A stretch of DNA of 10,510 bases from Erysipelotrichaceae bacterium (GTDB lineage: Bacteria > Bacillota_I > Bacilli_A > Erysipelotrichales > Erysipelotrichaceae): the NCBI GenBank assembly GCA_900770275.1, contig CAAGJS010000007.1:1-10510 (forward strand). Reading direction: 5' to 3'. The position numbers and the translations under genes were made by a program. Under the pieces are notes generated by a model. That model ran no database searches. It was not told the DNA's origin and saw nothing but the letters and a program-made list of their open reading frames with translations. Positions 1 to 8,178 of this stretch are shown one piece after another. The first letter of the stretch is position 1. Every line of letters begins with the position of its first letter.

Positions 1-133
1 AACTTTGCTATTTTCACATCACGCTGCGGAACTTCTCTCCCTTTAGCAAGAGTCTTTTCAAAATATTAGGAACAAATGAAATACCCCGTAAACCAAATCT
101 CGTTGAATTTAGCCAAAAACAAAGCAATACACC

Positions 134-160
134 AGCCGCTCTGAAATACGGGCGGCTTTT
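134..160 (+). terminator. Intrinsic terminator-like hairpin in the upstream spacer
   Basis: A 6-bp perfect stem AGCCGC (134-139) / GCGGCT (152-157) encloses a 12-base loop and is followed by TTTCATTT on the + strand. It would stop transcription entering from a gene left of the window. On the minus strand it lies just after the stop of the antitoxin relic, but the T-rich tail is on the + side, so + is the better orientation. Confidence 0.55.
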
Positions 161-258
161 CATTTCCCTGGGAATGGATGGCTGGTCATAGACATTCCCA
201 GGCTGCTGTAAAGATCATCGACCTCCGCTTTTAATCCTGCACAGAGTTCCGGGATCAT
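160..258 (-). pseudogene. Relic of a RelB/DinJ-like antitoxin (32 codons)
   Basis: A short minus-strand reading frame runs from ATG at 258-256 to TGA at 162-160. It contains LKAEVDDLYSSLGMSMT, which resembles the segment of RelB/DinJ antitoxins where a helix leads into an 'xxLGMxMTTA' turn of the DNA-binding part. After MT the sequence departs from the family (SHPFPGK, then stop), and upstream the frame closes within a few codons, so both the start and the dimerisation and toxin-binding parts are missing. No ribosome binding site was identified and no toxin gene is adjacent. I infer a decayed fragment. A chance match in a short open frame is possible, since only about 17 residues support the call. 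Confidence 0.4.
167..202. repeat. 10-bp perfect inverted repeat
   Basis: CCTGGGAATG (167-176) is exactly complemented by CATTCCCAGG (193-202) across a 16-base loop. The left arm is part of a smaller palindrome, TTCCC-T-GGGAA (164-174). No T run follows, so it is not a typical terminator. It could be a protein-binding site or simply a stem-loop remnant. It falls where the antitoxin relic stops resembling its family. Confidence 0.5.
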
Positions 259-320
259 TTGATATGCGAAAAATCATAGAAACCACTTCTTTGCGGAAGG
301 ATTCAGCGTGTTTGCCTGAT

Positions 321-354
321 TTGATCCCACAGTGATGCCCAAAACGCCTATAAT
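321..354 (+). promoter_or_regulatory. Probable promoter of the ATPase operon
   Basis: A perfect -10 hexamer TATAAT sits at 349-354, which puts the transcription start near 361 and gives a leader of about 30 bases before the ATG at 390. No good -35 lies at the usual 17-base spacing. The best TTGA-containing hexamer, TTGATC (321-326), is 22 bases away, too far for a standard promoter. The -10 call is therefore stronger than the promoter as a whole. No other promoter-like site stands out between here and the first gene. Confidence 0.5.
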
Positions 355-389
355 GTGTACGCTTGATAAAAAAGAGCAGGTATGAACTT

Positions 390-713
390 ATGGAAATTGA
401 AGCTATCCAGGATCTGATCAGTGATGATGAAGAAACACGAAAGCGTATCGATGAACTTCACGAGAAGCGTTTCCGTATGAAGCAGGAAATCGAGGCGGAG
501 AAGAAGCGGCTGACGGAAGAATCCCGTGCCGCGGTCAATGCGCAGGTGGAAGCGACGCGGAAGGAACTGGACGAAAAGATCCAGAAGGATGAAGCCGCCA
601 GCAAGGCATACTTCGACCGGGAATCTCAGAAGCTCCAGTCTTCCTTTGCGGAAAACAAGGAAAAGTGGAGAAAGGAACTGGTGGACCGGATTTTGTCAGG
701 GGAGGATGAATGA
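390..713 (+). CDS. V-type ATPase peripheral stalk subunit (G/H type)
   Basis: This 107-residue, highly charged, almost entirely helical protein is the coiled-coil partner of subunit E in the outer stalks that stop the A3B3 head from turning with the rotor. Glu, Lys, Arg and Gln heptads run from about residue 5 to 95, there is no cysteine, and the end reads KWRKELVDRIL, similar to the Trp-containing C-termini of small bacterial V-ATPase stalk subunits. The counterpart in Enterococcus hirae is NtpF. A TTG at 363 is in frame and would add nine residues, but it sits at the predicted transcription start without a ribosome binding site. ATG at 390 has AGCAGG (375-380) nine bases upstream, so I prefer it. 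Its stop overlaps the next start as ATGA. The identity rests on coiled-coil character, size and operon position, as such proteins have weak sequence signatures. Confidence 0.8.
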   Translation: MEIEAIQDLISDDEETRKRIDELHEKRFRMKQEIEAEKKRLTEESRAAVNAQVEATRKELDEKIQKDEAASKAYFDRESQKLQSSFAENKEKWRKELVDRILSGEDE

Positions 714-1741
714 GCTCAGATATGGCAATGGCCGTCAAGGCCAGGGCAATGTTCGGCGAGCGCATGAAGGAACCGGAATATATCACGCTGATGCAGAAGA
801 AGAGTGTGGCGGAAATCGCTGCGGCTCTGAAGCGTGATCCAAGATTCTCCGAGATCCTTTCCGGAGTCAATGAAAAGGCTGTCCATGCCGGACAGCTGGA
901 AGCTCTGGTGCGGATGGATGTGTACCGCAGGCTGAAGAAGCTGCTGCGATACAGTGAAGGCGACTATGGAAAGTTCATCTATGCCGCGGTAGAGACGGAG
1001 GAGATCGATCTGATCCTGAGCAGTATCCGCTGGTTTACGCAGAAGGATACGGAAGCGCGCAGCGCGATGATCGCGGACATGCCTATTTATATAGGTCACT
1101 ACCTTTGTTTCGATGTAAAGAAACTGCCCGATGTTACGAATTTTGATGATCTGATCAAAGTTCTCAAAGGAACCCGATATGAACGAATCATCCGGAAGTA
1201 TCAGACGAATGACTTTTCCCAGATCAACTACATCGGACTCGAACATGAGCTGCAGCTGAACTACTACGAAACCGTCATGGATGTCGTATCCGGCTATGGC
1301 CGGGCGGGAACGGAAATGATGGCGATCGTCAAGGCGCGGATCGAGCTCGATAACGTCGCCATGATCTATCGTCTGAAGAAATATTTCCATGCCCCGCCAG
1401 AACAGATACGTCCGCTGATTACGCATACGATGTATCTGTTCAATGAACGGGAAATCGAAGATCTGATCAGCTCGAGCACAGCCGATCAGGTCGTTGAAAA
1501 ACTGGAAAAGAAATATCACCGGTATGTGAAGAATGTGAAGTTCAGCAGTATCGAACACTTTACCGGCATGATCCGCTATCACATGAATTATCACTACCTG
1601 GAAAACAGCACGGAACCTAAGCTTGTTCTGCTCAGCTATCTGTTACTGTCACGCATCGAGATCCAGAACGTGGTGAACATCATTGAAGGCGTATCGTATG
1701 GCATCGGCCCGGATCACATGAAACCGATGCTTGTGTATTAG
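710..1741 (+). CDS. ntpC: V-type ATP synthase subunit C (subunit d)
   Basis: This 343-residue soluble protein is the funnel-shaped subunit that sits on the membrane K ring and receives the D/F central shaft (called C in bacteria, d in eukaryotes). Length is normal for the family (about 330-350). It is mainly helical, with the three-lobed family's repeated pattern of 'Y..(I/L)' and charged helices and a C-terminal segment SRIEIQNVVNIIEGVSYGI that corresponds to the conserved 'E.RN...I..G...G' ending. The ATG at 710 overlaps the previous stop by four bases and has GGGGAGG (699-705) just before it, so translation is probably coupled. In E. hirae and Thermus this gene follows E; here it precedes I. 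The N-terminus (MAMAVKARAMFGERM) matches the usual start, where an 'A..RAM' helix begins the protein. Confidence 0.93.
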   Translation: MSSDMAMAVKARAMFGERMKEPEYITLMQKKSVAEIAAALKRDPRFSEILSGVNEKAVHAGQLEALVRMDVYRRLKKLLRYSEGDYGKFIYAAVETEEIDLILSSIRWFTQKDTEARSAMIADMPIYIGHYLCFDVKKLPDVTNFDDLIKVLKGTRYERIIRKYQTNDFSQINYIGLEHELQLNYYETVMDVVSGYGRAGTEMMAIVKARIELDNVAMIYRLKKYFHAPPEQIRPLITHTMYLFNEREIEDLISSSTADQVVEKLEKKYHRYVKNVKFSSIEHFTGMIRYHMNYHYLENSTEPKLVLLSYLLLSRIEIQNVVNIIEGVSYGIGPDHMKPMLVY

Positions 1742-1758
1742 GAAAGGAGTACGGCACA

Positions 1759-3573
1759 ATGGCAATTGTACCTATGAAATTCGTCAGTGCCTGCACCGAC
1801 CGGGACCATCTCGACGAGATGTTACTGAAGGCAAGAACATGCGGCCTCCTGCATCCGGTCAGCGCTTCGGAAATCGTGACGGAAGACAACGGCGGCCAGC
1901 TGCTCAATGAGGACAACCCTTATTCCGGCTACCGGCAGACCATCCGCAACCTTGCCCACAGCATCGGATGTGAGATCAAGGAAAAAGGCACGCCTTCAAA
2001 GTCTTATACAAAGGAAGAGATTGAAGCGTTCATCAACGAGATCACCGAAAAGTTCGGCATCAACACCGACGCCAGCGAAGTACTGCTCACACCGGACGAT
2101 GAAGCAGCCCTCAAGGAGCTGAGCAAATGCGGCTTCGAGAGGATCCATGCCTGCCGCTATCTGAACTTCGGTTTCGGACGCCTGCCGGCAGACAGCTTCC
2201 AGAAGCTGTCCATGTATGGCCAGGAATACTTCGTCCATCACCGCTGCCATGCGACGGATCAGTACATCTGGATGGTGTACGTAACCTCCGATTCATATGC
2301 GCAGAAAGTGAAGAAGATCTTCCAGGACCTGTACTTCGAGCCGATCGAGATTCCGGCTGTCGATGTTCACCGCCTCATGGAAGAGTACCGGGACAAGATT
2401 AATGACGTCTACGCCTATTGCGACCGCCAGGATGAGATCTGCTCCATGTACCCGGATGTGGCCGTACTGGAAAACAAGATGATCCTCTCCGGGTTCATTC
2501 AGGCCGATCAGGCAGATGCCTTCCAGAAGGTGTTCGCCGATCTTCCGGTCGACTTTCGCTTCAAGGAACCATCCGAAATGCCTCAGTGCAAGTGTCCTAC
2601 GGTTTTGAAGAATAACTGGTTCGCACGTCCCTTTGAACTGTTTGTGGAGATGTACTCTCTGCCCCAGTACGGCGACTTCGATCCGACGTTCTTCATGGCG
2701 CTGACCTACTGCCTGCTGTTTGGCATCATGTTCGGTGACATGGGCCAGGGACTGGTATTGATGGCGATTGGCTTTGCCTTCGAAAAGAAGGGCAAGCTCT
2801 TCGGCATCATCGGTCGCGTCGGCATCACTTCGACGATCTTCGGATTCCTGTTTGGTTCATTGTTCGGCTACGAGGATGCGCTGAATCCGATCCATCAGAA
2901 GCTGTTCCATGTGCGGGAAAAGCTGTTTGATGTCATGGCGAACTCGAATACGATGTTCCTGCTGATCGGGGCGATTGCGATCGGCGCCGTGCTGATCATG
3001 ATCACGCAGCTCATCAATATCACCAACAACATGAAGAAGAAGAAATACGGCGAAGTGCTGTTCTCCCAGAACGGTATCGCCGGCCTGGTGTTCTACGGTT
3101 CCATCATGTTTGCGATCGTATACGACAAGCTTGTCGGCGTAAACATTGCGAAGAATCCGCTCTACATCATCGTCTGCTTCGTTCTGCCGGTGATCTGCTT
3201 CATCATGAAGGAACCGTTCTCGAACGCCGTGGAACATAAGACCGTCAAGCCAAGAGGAGGCTGGGGCGGCTATGTGACACAGTCGATCTTCGAGATGATC
3301 GAGATCCTGCTGTCGTTTGTAACAAACTCGATGTCGTATCTGCGTGTCGGCGGCTTCGTTCTGTCGCATGCCGGCATGATGCTCGTGGTCATGACGCTGG
3401 TAAAGATGACAGGCAACGCCGGACCGGTGGTACTGATCATCGGCAACGCCTTCGTCATGATTCTCGAGGGACTGATTGTTGGAATTCAGACGCTGCGTCT
3501 CGAATATTATGAAATGTTCAGCCGCTACTATACCGGCGGCGGCGTCCGCTTCAAGGCTCTGCAGGCTGACTGA
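1759..3573 (+). CDS. ntpI: V-type ATP synthase subunit I (subunit a)
   Basis: This is the membrane stator that offers the ion half-channels to the K ring. Residues 1 to about 305 form the cytoplasmic arm that holds the peripheral stalks. From there come about seven to eight hydrophobic segments (roughly 310-342, 346-370, 398-420, 436-458, 466-484, 530-550, 555-576). Signature stretches are YGDFDPTFFM followed by FGIMFGDMGQGL (about 304-332). The essential channel arginine is R529 in SYLRVGGFVLSHAG, equivalent to yeast Vph1 R735, and the second conserved arginine is R580 in LRLEYYEMFSRYYTGGG. At 604 residues it is a little short for the family (often 640-660), mostly in the cytoplasmic arm, while the membrane part is complete. 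GGAAAGGAG (1741-1749) lies nine bases before the ATG. Confidence 0.95.
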   Translation: MAIVPMKFVSACTDRDHLDEMLLKARTCGLLHPVSASEIVTEDNGGQLLNEDNPYSGYRQTIRNLAHSIGCEIKEKGTPSKSYTKEEIEAFINEITEKFGINTDASEVLLTPDDEAALKELSKCGFERIHACRYLNFGFGRLPADSFQKLSMYGQEYFVHHRCHATDQYIWMVYVTSDSYAQKVKKIFQDLYFEPIEIPAVDVHRLMEEYRDKINDVYAYCDRQDEICSMYPDVAVLENKMILSGFIQADQADAFQKVFADLPVDFRFKEPSEMPQCKCPTVLKNNWFARPFELFVEMYSLPQYGDFDPTFFMALTYCLLFGIMFGDMGQGLVLMAIGFAFEKKGKLFGIIGRVGITSTIFGFLFGSLFGYEDALNPIHQKLFHVREKLFDVMANSNTMFLLIGAIAIGAVLIMITQLINITNNMKKKKYGEVLFSQNGIAGLVFYGSIMFAIVYDKLVGVNIAKNPLYIIVCFVLPVICFIMKEPFSNAVEHKTVKPRGGWGGYVTQSIFEMIEILLSFVTNSMSYLRVGGFVLSHAGMMLVVMTLVKMTGNAGPVVLIIGNAFVMILEGLIVGIQTLRLEYYEMFSRYYTGGGVRFKALQAD

Positions 3574-3600
3574 GCCGCAAAACAAGTAAGAAAACAAGGA

Positions 3601-3625
3601 CCGGAATACCCGGATAAAAAAGGAG
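3601..3625 (+). promoter_or_regulatory. A-rich leader with small hairpin and strong RBS before the K gene
   Basis: The 59-base gap between I and K is the longest inside the operon. It carries a small CCGG-AATAC-CCGG hairpin (3601-3613), then AAAAAAGGAG (AGGAG 3621-3625) seven bases from the ATG. An A-rich, open leader with a strong ribosome binding site suits a subunit needed in many copies per complex. Elevated translation is an inference and no separate promoter is evident. Confidence 0.4.
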
Positions 3626-3632
3626 AAAACGT

Positions 3633-4061
3633 ATGCTTACATTAAAGGAAATGATTCTGCCGCTTATTGCTGTTGTACTGATTGTTGGACCGATTGCGCT
3701 GATCTTCAGCGGAAAGGTTTCCGCCAGGAATGCCAAGACCAAGGTACTTGCTCAGATTTCGATCTTTGCCGGCGTCTTCGCTGTCATGATGATCTTCCAG
3801 CTGCATCAGTTCACGGTTCTCGCTGAAGATGGTGCCGTCGCTGATGCTTCGAAGTCCATGGGCTTCCTGTCCGCTGCTCTAGCAGTTGCGGCTTCTTCGC
3901 TTGGCGCCGCATGGGCTGTTGCCAAGGCTGCGCCGGCTGCTCTTGGTGCAATTTCCGAGAACCCGGATAACTTTGGTAAGGCAATCATCTTCGTCGCTCT
4001 TGGTGAAGGTATCGCCATTTACGGACTGCTGATTTCCATTCTGATCCTGAACAATCTCTGA
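3633..4061 (+). CDS. ntpK: V-type ATP synthase subunit K (subunit c, proteolipid)
   Basis: This membrane protein forms the rotating ring and carries the ion-binding carboxylate. The C-terminal half is a classic helical hairpin: residues 77-107 are Ala/Gly-rich, a polar loop (SENPDNFGK, 108-116) follows, and the second helix 117-139 holds E125 in VALGEGIAIYG. Ahead of it is an extension of about 65 residues with two further hydrophobic stretches (7-26 and 38-57), ending in TVLAED, which looks like a signal-peptidase site after A64. Length is 142 residues, between the 8-kDa two-helix form and the 16-kDa four-helix NtpK form. On the first hairpin helix the position holding the Na+-ligand Gln in Na+ F-type rings appears to be Ala, and the residue after E125 is Gly, so H+ coupling is weakly favoured. 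The F gene follows after three bases. Confidence 0.92.
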   Translation: MLTLKEMILPLIAVVLIVGPIALIFSGKVSARNAKTKVLAQISIFAGVFAVMMIFQLHQFTVLAEDGAVADASKSMGFLSAALAVAASSLGAAWAVAKAAPAALGAISENPDNFGKAIIFVALGEGIAIYGLLISILILNNL

Positions 4062-4064
4062 GCT

Positions 4065-4373
4065 ATGAAGGCTTACGTCATCAGTGACAGTGCAGATACC
4101 GTGACCGGCATGCGGCTTGCCGGTTTCGAGGGAGAAGTCATTTCGAGCCGCGATGAAGTTCTGAAGAGGCTGAAGGAGCTGATTCAGGACAAGGACATCG
4201 CGATGATTCTGATGACGACCGGAGTGATCTCCTTGTGCAGCGATGAAATATCAGATTACAAGATGAATCTCGCAAAGCCGCTGATTGTAGAGATTCCGGA
4301 CCGCGATGGAAGCGGAGCGATCGGCGAAGCGATCAACCGCAGTATCAGCGCGGCCATCGGCATCAAGTTGTAG
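4065..4373 (+). CDS. ntpG: V-type ATP synthase subunit F
   Basis: This 102-residue soluble subunit binds D to make the central rotor shaft (it is called NtpG in E. hirae and F elsewhere). The start MKAYVISDSADTVTGMRLAG matches the family's opening beta strand and 'GF.LAG' type turn. The middle IAMILMTTGVISLCSDEISD and the following PLIVEIPDRDGSG correspond to the conserved 'I.F.T...A' strand and 'P..VEIPG.DG' segment. Length fits the family (about 100-110). Its ATG is three bases after the K stop and no clear Shine-Dalgarno sequence is present (CTCTGAGCT precedes it), so it is probably translated by ribosomes finishing K. In E. hirae it follows C; here it lies between K and E. Confidence 0.92.
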   Translation: MKAYVISDSADTVTGMRLAGFEGEVISSRDEVLKRLKELIQDKDIAMILMTTGVISLCSDEISDYKMNLAKPLIVEIPDRDGSGAIGEAINRSISAAIGIKL

Positions 4374-4386
4374 GAAGAGGTAGTTC

Positions 4387-4992
4387 ATGGAAGAAGAAGA
4401 GAAGAAAATCCTGGAGGCCATCAAGGCAGACGTACGTGCCAACGCCGATCTTGTCGAAGAGCGTCTCAACGAAGAGACGAAGGCGATGCAGGAAGATCAG
4501 ATCGAGTTCTTCCGGAAGGGTCTTGAAAAAGAGAACGAGACGTATCTGGAAGGGGAGCTGCAGGATCTGAGGCAGTATGCGGCTACCAAGAGCTCGACCG
4601 ATCGAATGAATACCAGAAAGCAGCTTCTTGAGCTGCGTCAGCAGCTGGTTTCTGAGCTGTTTGAAGAGGTGCGCAGCGATCTGAAGAACTTTACAAAGAC
4701 ACCTGCCTACGAAGACTATCTTCGTAAGAATGTGAAGAAGCTGAAGACGACGCCGTCGGGATATTTCATTGTCCGTGTTCAGGATGAGGACCTGATGAAG
4801 AAGATCCTGAAGGAAGAGGGCCTGAGCAATCCGATGAAGACGGAATACATGCCCATCGGCGGCTTCCAGTATGTCGACAAGGATGCCCGCATGGAATACA
4901 CGTGCATGCTCAAGGATCGTCTGCAGGATGCGGAGCAGTGGTTCCGCGAACATTCCGGATTCAACCTGGATGAAAGCGAGGAACAGGCATGA
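4387..4992 (+). CDS. ntpE: V-type ATP synthase subunit E
   Basis: This 201-residue protein is the other half of the peripheral stalk, joining the top of the A3B3 head to subunit I. Residues 1 to about 100 are a charged coiled coil (many Glu, Lys and Arg; LLELRQQLVSELFEEV near its end), and about 105-195 form a compact globular domain that binds the head, with the family-like stretch MPIGGFQYVDKDARMEYTCM (156-175), where subunit E has a 'GG....D....D' turn. GGAAGAGG (4373-4380) lies six bases before the ATG. Its stop overlaps the A start as ATGA. It is near the normal length for bacterial E (about 190-205). The pairing partner is presumably the small coiled-coil protein encoded first in the operon. 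Confidence 0.9.
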   Translation: MEEEEKKILEAIKADVRANADLVEERLNEETKAMQEDQIEFFRKGLEKENETYLEGELQDLRQYAATKSSTDRMNTRKQLLELRQQLVSELFEEVRSDLKNFTKTPAYEDYLRKNVKKLKTTPSGYFIVRVQDEDLMKKILKEEGLSNPMKTEYMPIGGFQYVDKDARMEYTCMLKDRLQDAEQWFREHSGFNLDESEEQA

Positions 4993-6740
4993 GCGACGTC
5001 ATCTATTCCATCAACGGACCGGTCGTAACGGTTCGTAACACCAATTCCTTCTCCATGCGGGAAATGGTCTATGTCGGAACGAAGCAGCTGCTCGGCGAAG
5101 TGATCCGCATCAATGACCAGGTCACAACGATCCAGGTCTATGAATCAACGACCGGTCTGATGCCAGGCGAAGCTGTTGTCGGTACCGGTTCTTTGCTCAA
5201 TGCGACACTTGGACCGGGCATGCTCAGGAATATCTATGACGGTATCGAGCGTCCGCTCGAGAAGATTCATGAGATTGAGGGTGCCTTCATTTCCGAAGGA
5301 AAGTCTGTCCCATCGCTCGATGAAGATCAGAAGTGGAATGTCCATATCCTCCTCAAGGCCGGTGATACGGTAAAAGGTGGAGAGATCTTCGCCACCTGTC
5401 AGGAGACGCCGATCATTGAGCATCGTTCCATGGTTCCAATCAATGTCAGCGGCACCGTTGTATTTGCTGCAGCGGATGGTTCCTATACCGTTAACGATGT
5501 TCTTCTCAGGATCAAAAATGAGGAAACCGATGAAGAAGTTCCGGTAACCCTTGCCCAGAAGTGGCCGGTACGTGTACCGCGTCCGATCAAGGCAAGAGAG
5601 CCGCTGACGATTCCGCTGATTACGGGGCAGCGAGTACTTGATACGATGTTCCCGATTGCCAAGGGCGGATCGGCCGCGATTCCTGGCGGATTCGGAGCCG
5701 GCAAGACGATGCTGCAGCACTCGATCGCAAAGTTCTGCGACGCGGACATCATTATCTACGTCGGCTGCGGTGAGCGCGGCAATGAGATGACGCAGGTTCT
5801 CGAAGAGTTCAGTGACCTGAAGGATCCCAAGACGGGAAACTCTCTCCTGGATCGTACGGTGCTGATTGCCAATACATCCAACATGCCGGTGGCTGCCCGC
5901 GAAGCATCCATTTATACCGGCGTTACGATTGCCGAGTATTTCCGTGACATGGGCTACCATGTCGCATTGATGGCGGACTCGACGTCGCGCTGGGCAGAGG
6001 CTCTGCGTGAAATTTCGGGGCGTCTGGAAGAGATGCCGGCAGAAGAAGGCTTCCCGGCCTATCTGCCTTCCCGTATCGCACAGTTCTATGAGCGTGCGGG
6101 CTATGTAGACACACTGTCCGGTACGAAGGGAAGTGTCACATTGATCGGCGCCGTATCGCCGCAGGGCGGTGACTTCTCGGAGCCGGTGACACAGAATACG
6201 CGGCGCTTTGTGCGGTGCTTCTGGGCTCTGGACAAGTCGCTTGCCTATGCGCGTCATTATCCGGCCGTCAACTGGAATGAAAGTTCTTCGGACTATGCGG
6301 ATGATCTTGCGCACTACTATGGGCAGAACGTTGCGCGTGACTTCATGAGTCTGCGTGCCGAGATGCGGGAAATCCTGCACGAAGAGGATACGCTGATGGA
6401 AGTCGTGAAGCTGATTGGCTCCGACGTGCTTCCGGAAGATCAGAAGCTGACGCTCGAGATTGCGCGGGTTGTTCGTGTCGGCTACTTACAGCAGAATGCG
6501 TTCCATCCGGATGATGCGTCCGTTCCGCTGGCGAAGCAGTACAAGATGCTCAAGGTGATCTCGTATCTGCGAAGAGCGTGCCAGGACAAGGTGGCCAAGA
6601 AGATTCCGGTGTCTCTGATTGTCAAGACCGGCATCTTTGAGACAGTCATCAAGATGAAATACGATGTTCCGAATAACAACATTGCGCTTCTCGATTCCTA
6701 TGATGCGAAGATCGATGAAGCACTGAATTCGATTCTGTAA
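4989..6740 (+). CDS. ntpA: V-type ATP synthase catalytic subunit A
   Basis: This is the catalytic subunit of the A3B3 head, hydrolysing or making ATP. All key elements are intact in 583 residues, normal for the family. The N-terminal beta barrel begins ISGPVV-like ([10 protein letters not shown]) and is followed by the extra 'non-homologous' domain (about 110-190) typical of A. The P-loop is GGFGAGKT (233-240), the catalytic glutamate is E262 in GCGERGNEM, and the Walker B strand [12 protein letters not shown] has D330. The C-terminal helical domain begins near 440. Start overlaps the E stop by four bases. GAGGAACAGG precedes it. The B gene begins 16 bases after its stop. Nothing suggests loss of activity. 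Confidence 0.98.
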   Translation: MSDVIYSINGPVVTVRNTNSFSMREMVYVGTKQLLGEVIRINDQVTTIQVYESTTGLMPGEAVVGTGSLLNATLGPGMLRNIYDGIERPLEKIHEIEGAFISEGKSVPSLDEDQKWNVHILLKAGDTVKGGEIFATCQETPIIEHRSMVPINVSGTVVFAAADGSYTVNDVLLRIKNEETDEEVPVTLAQKWPVRVPRPIKAREPLTIPLITGQRVLDTMFPIAKGGSAAIPGGFGAGKTMLQHSIAKFCDADIIIYVGCGERGNEMTQVLEEFSDLKDPKTGNSLLDRTVLIANTSNMPVAAREASIYTGVTIAEYFRDMGYHVALMADSTSRWAEALREISGRLEEMPAEEGFPAYLPSRIAQFYERAGYVDTLSGTKGSVTLIGAVSPQGGDFSEPVTQNTRRFVRCFWALDKSLAYARHYPAVNWNESSSDYADDLAHYYGQNVARDFMSLRAEMREILHEEDTLMEVVKLIGSDVLPEDQKLTLEIARVVRVGYLQQNAFHPDDASVPLAKQYKMLKVISYLRRACQDKVAKKIPVSLIVKTGIFETVIKMKYDVPNNNIALLDSYDAKIDEALNSIL

Positions 6741-6756
6741 GAGGGGAGGACCTGAA

Positions 6757-8178
6757 ATGAGCTTGAAATATCTCGGACTCGATCGGATCGAGGGCTCACT
6801 GGTCGCCCTGGACCATGTGACGGGTGTATCCAATGAAGAGATGGTGGAGCTGACGCTGGAAGACGGGTCAGTCCGTACCGGAAGAGTCACGATGATTGAA
6901 GGTGAGAAGGCCGTGATCCAGGTGTTCCAGGGGACGGACGGTCTCTCGCTGACAAATACTAAGACACGTCTGCTCGGTCATCCGATGGAGCTGGGGCTTT
7001 CGAAGGAAATCCTTGGCCGTACCTTTAACGGTATCGGTGAGCCGATTGACGGGATGGGACCTGTCTATGCAAGCAAGTTTGCGGATGTCAACGGGCGTCC
7101 GCTCAACCCGGTGTCACGTGAATATCCGCGCAACTACATTCAGACGGGAATCTCTGCGATCGATGGTCTGAATACGCTGATCCGCGGTCAGAAGCTGCCG
7201 ATCTTTTCGGGATCGGGTCTGCCCCATGATCAGCTGGCGGTTCAGATTGTTCGTCAGGCGAAGCTGACCGGGGAAGATGCGGGCAATTTCTGCATCGTCT
7301 TCGGTACGATGGGCGTTAAAAATGATGTGGCGGACATGTTCCGTCGTTCGTTTGAAGAGACCGGTGTCATGGAGAAGGTTGCGATGTATGTCAACCTGTC
7401 GGATGATCCGATCATTGAACGTATCCTGACACCGCGCTGCGCACTGACGGCTGCGGAATATCTTGCCTATGAGTGCGGCATGAACGTGCTTGTGATTCTG
7501 ACGGATATGACGGCGTATTGTGAAGCGGTGCGTGAGTTCTCTTCGTCCAATGGTGAGATTCCTTCGCGTAAGGGCTATCCGGGCTATCTGTATTCGGATC
7601 TTGCGTCGCTGTATGAGCGTGCCGGTATTGTCAAGGGCGGCAAGGGTTCGGTGACGCAGTTGCCGATTCTGACGATGCCGAATGATGATATTACGCATCC
7701 GGTTCCGGACCTGACGGGCTATATTACGGAAGGCCAGATTGTTCTGGATCGTGATCTTTTCATGAACGGGATTGAGCCTCCGATCGGTGTGCTGTCTTCG
7801 CTGTCGCGTCTGATGAAGGACGGTATCGGGGAAGGCTATACGCGCAAAGATCATCAGGATGTTGCCAACCAGCTGTTTGCCTGCTATGCAAAGGTGCAGG
7901 ATGCGCGTTCACTGGCATCGGTCATCGGTGAAGATGAGCTGTCTGAGATGGATCAGCAGTACATGAAGTTCGGTCGGCGCTTTGAGCAGATCTTTGTCGG
8001 TCAGGGCTTCCATACGAACCGTTCGATGCAGGAGACGCTGAACCTGGGCTGGGCGCTTCTTTCCACTCTGCCCCAGGCGGCTCTGGATCGTCTGGATCCG
8101 CAGCTGATCAAGGAGAACTATCATCCGGAACATGCGGAGGAGACGATTCACCTGGTTCTGCAGGGAGAGAGTAAATGA
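6757..8178 (+). CDS. ntpB: V-type ATP synthase subunit B
   Basis: This 473-residue subunit alternates with A in the head and supplies part of the nucleotide pocket, but it is not catalytic. It lacks a proper P-loop: where A has GxxxxGKT this protein has [12 protein letters not shown] (150-161), the known B-type replacement. The arginine finger that reaches into the A site is R351 in [14 protein letters not shown]. Other family marks are [13 protein letters not shown] (87-99), [20 protein letters not shown] (314-333) and LASLYERAG (282-290). GGGGAGG (6743-6749) lies seven bases before the ATG. The stop overlaps the D start as ATGA. The length is typical (about 455-475). Confidence 0.98.
   Translation: MSLKYLGLDRIEGSLVALDHVTGVSNEEMVELTLEDGSVRTGRVTMIEGEKAVIQVFQGTDGLSLTNTKTRLLGHPMELGLSKEILGRTFNGIGEPIDGMGPVYASKFADVNGRPLNPVSREYPRNYIQTGISAIDGLNTLIRGQKLPIFSGSGLPHDQLAVQIVRQAKLTGEDAGNFCIVFGTMGVKNDVADMFRRSFEETGVMEKVAMYVNLSDDPIIERILTPRCALTAAEYLAYECGMNVLVILTDMTAYCEAVREFSSSNGEIPSRKGYPGYLYSDLASLYERAGIVKGGKGSVTQLPILTMPNDDITHPVPDLTGYITEGQIVLDRDLFMNGIEPPIGVLSSLSRLMKDGIGEGYTRKDHQDVANQLFACYAKVQDARSLASVIGEDELSEMDQQYMKFGRRFEQIFVGQGFHTNRSMQETLNLGWALLSTLPQAALDRLDPQLIKENYHPEHAEETIHLVLQGESK

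Noticed and set aside
3..188. Open + strand frame at the left edge that could be the end of an upstream gene
   Set aside because: It would run through the 134-157 terminator hairpin and its translation shows no recognisable family. A minus-strand frame over 1-110 looks protein-like in places but is broken by a stop. Neither could be supported.
363..389. TTG at 363 as the start of the first ATPase gene
   Set aside because: It lies about two bases after the predicted transcription start with no room for a ribosome binding site. ATG at 390 has AGCAGG at good spacing and starts the helical protein in the usual place.
716..1594. 292-codon minus-strand frame opposite the C gene
   Set aside because: It mirrors a well-supported subunit gene with normal start and coupling, has no ribosome binding site, and reads as His/Asp-rich antisense translation.
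2857..3597. 246-codon minus-strand frame opposite the I gene
   Set aside because: His/Asp/Gln-rich translation that is the complement of membrane-segment codons. There is no start context or family resemblance.
5145..6380. 411-codon open frame on the minus strand inside the A gene
   Set aside because: It is fully antisense to a gene with intact catalytic motifs, and its translation is rich in Arg, His and Ile without any family pattern. It is a by-product of codon bias in the A gene.
7114..7854. 246-codon minus-strand frame opposite the B gene
   Set aside because: Arg/Ile/His-rich antisense of a conserved gene with no independent support.
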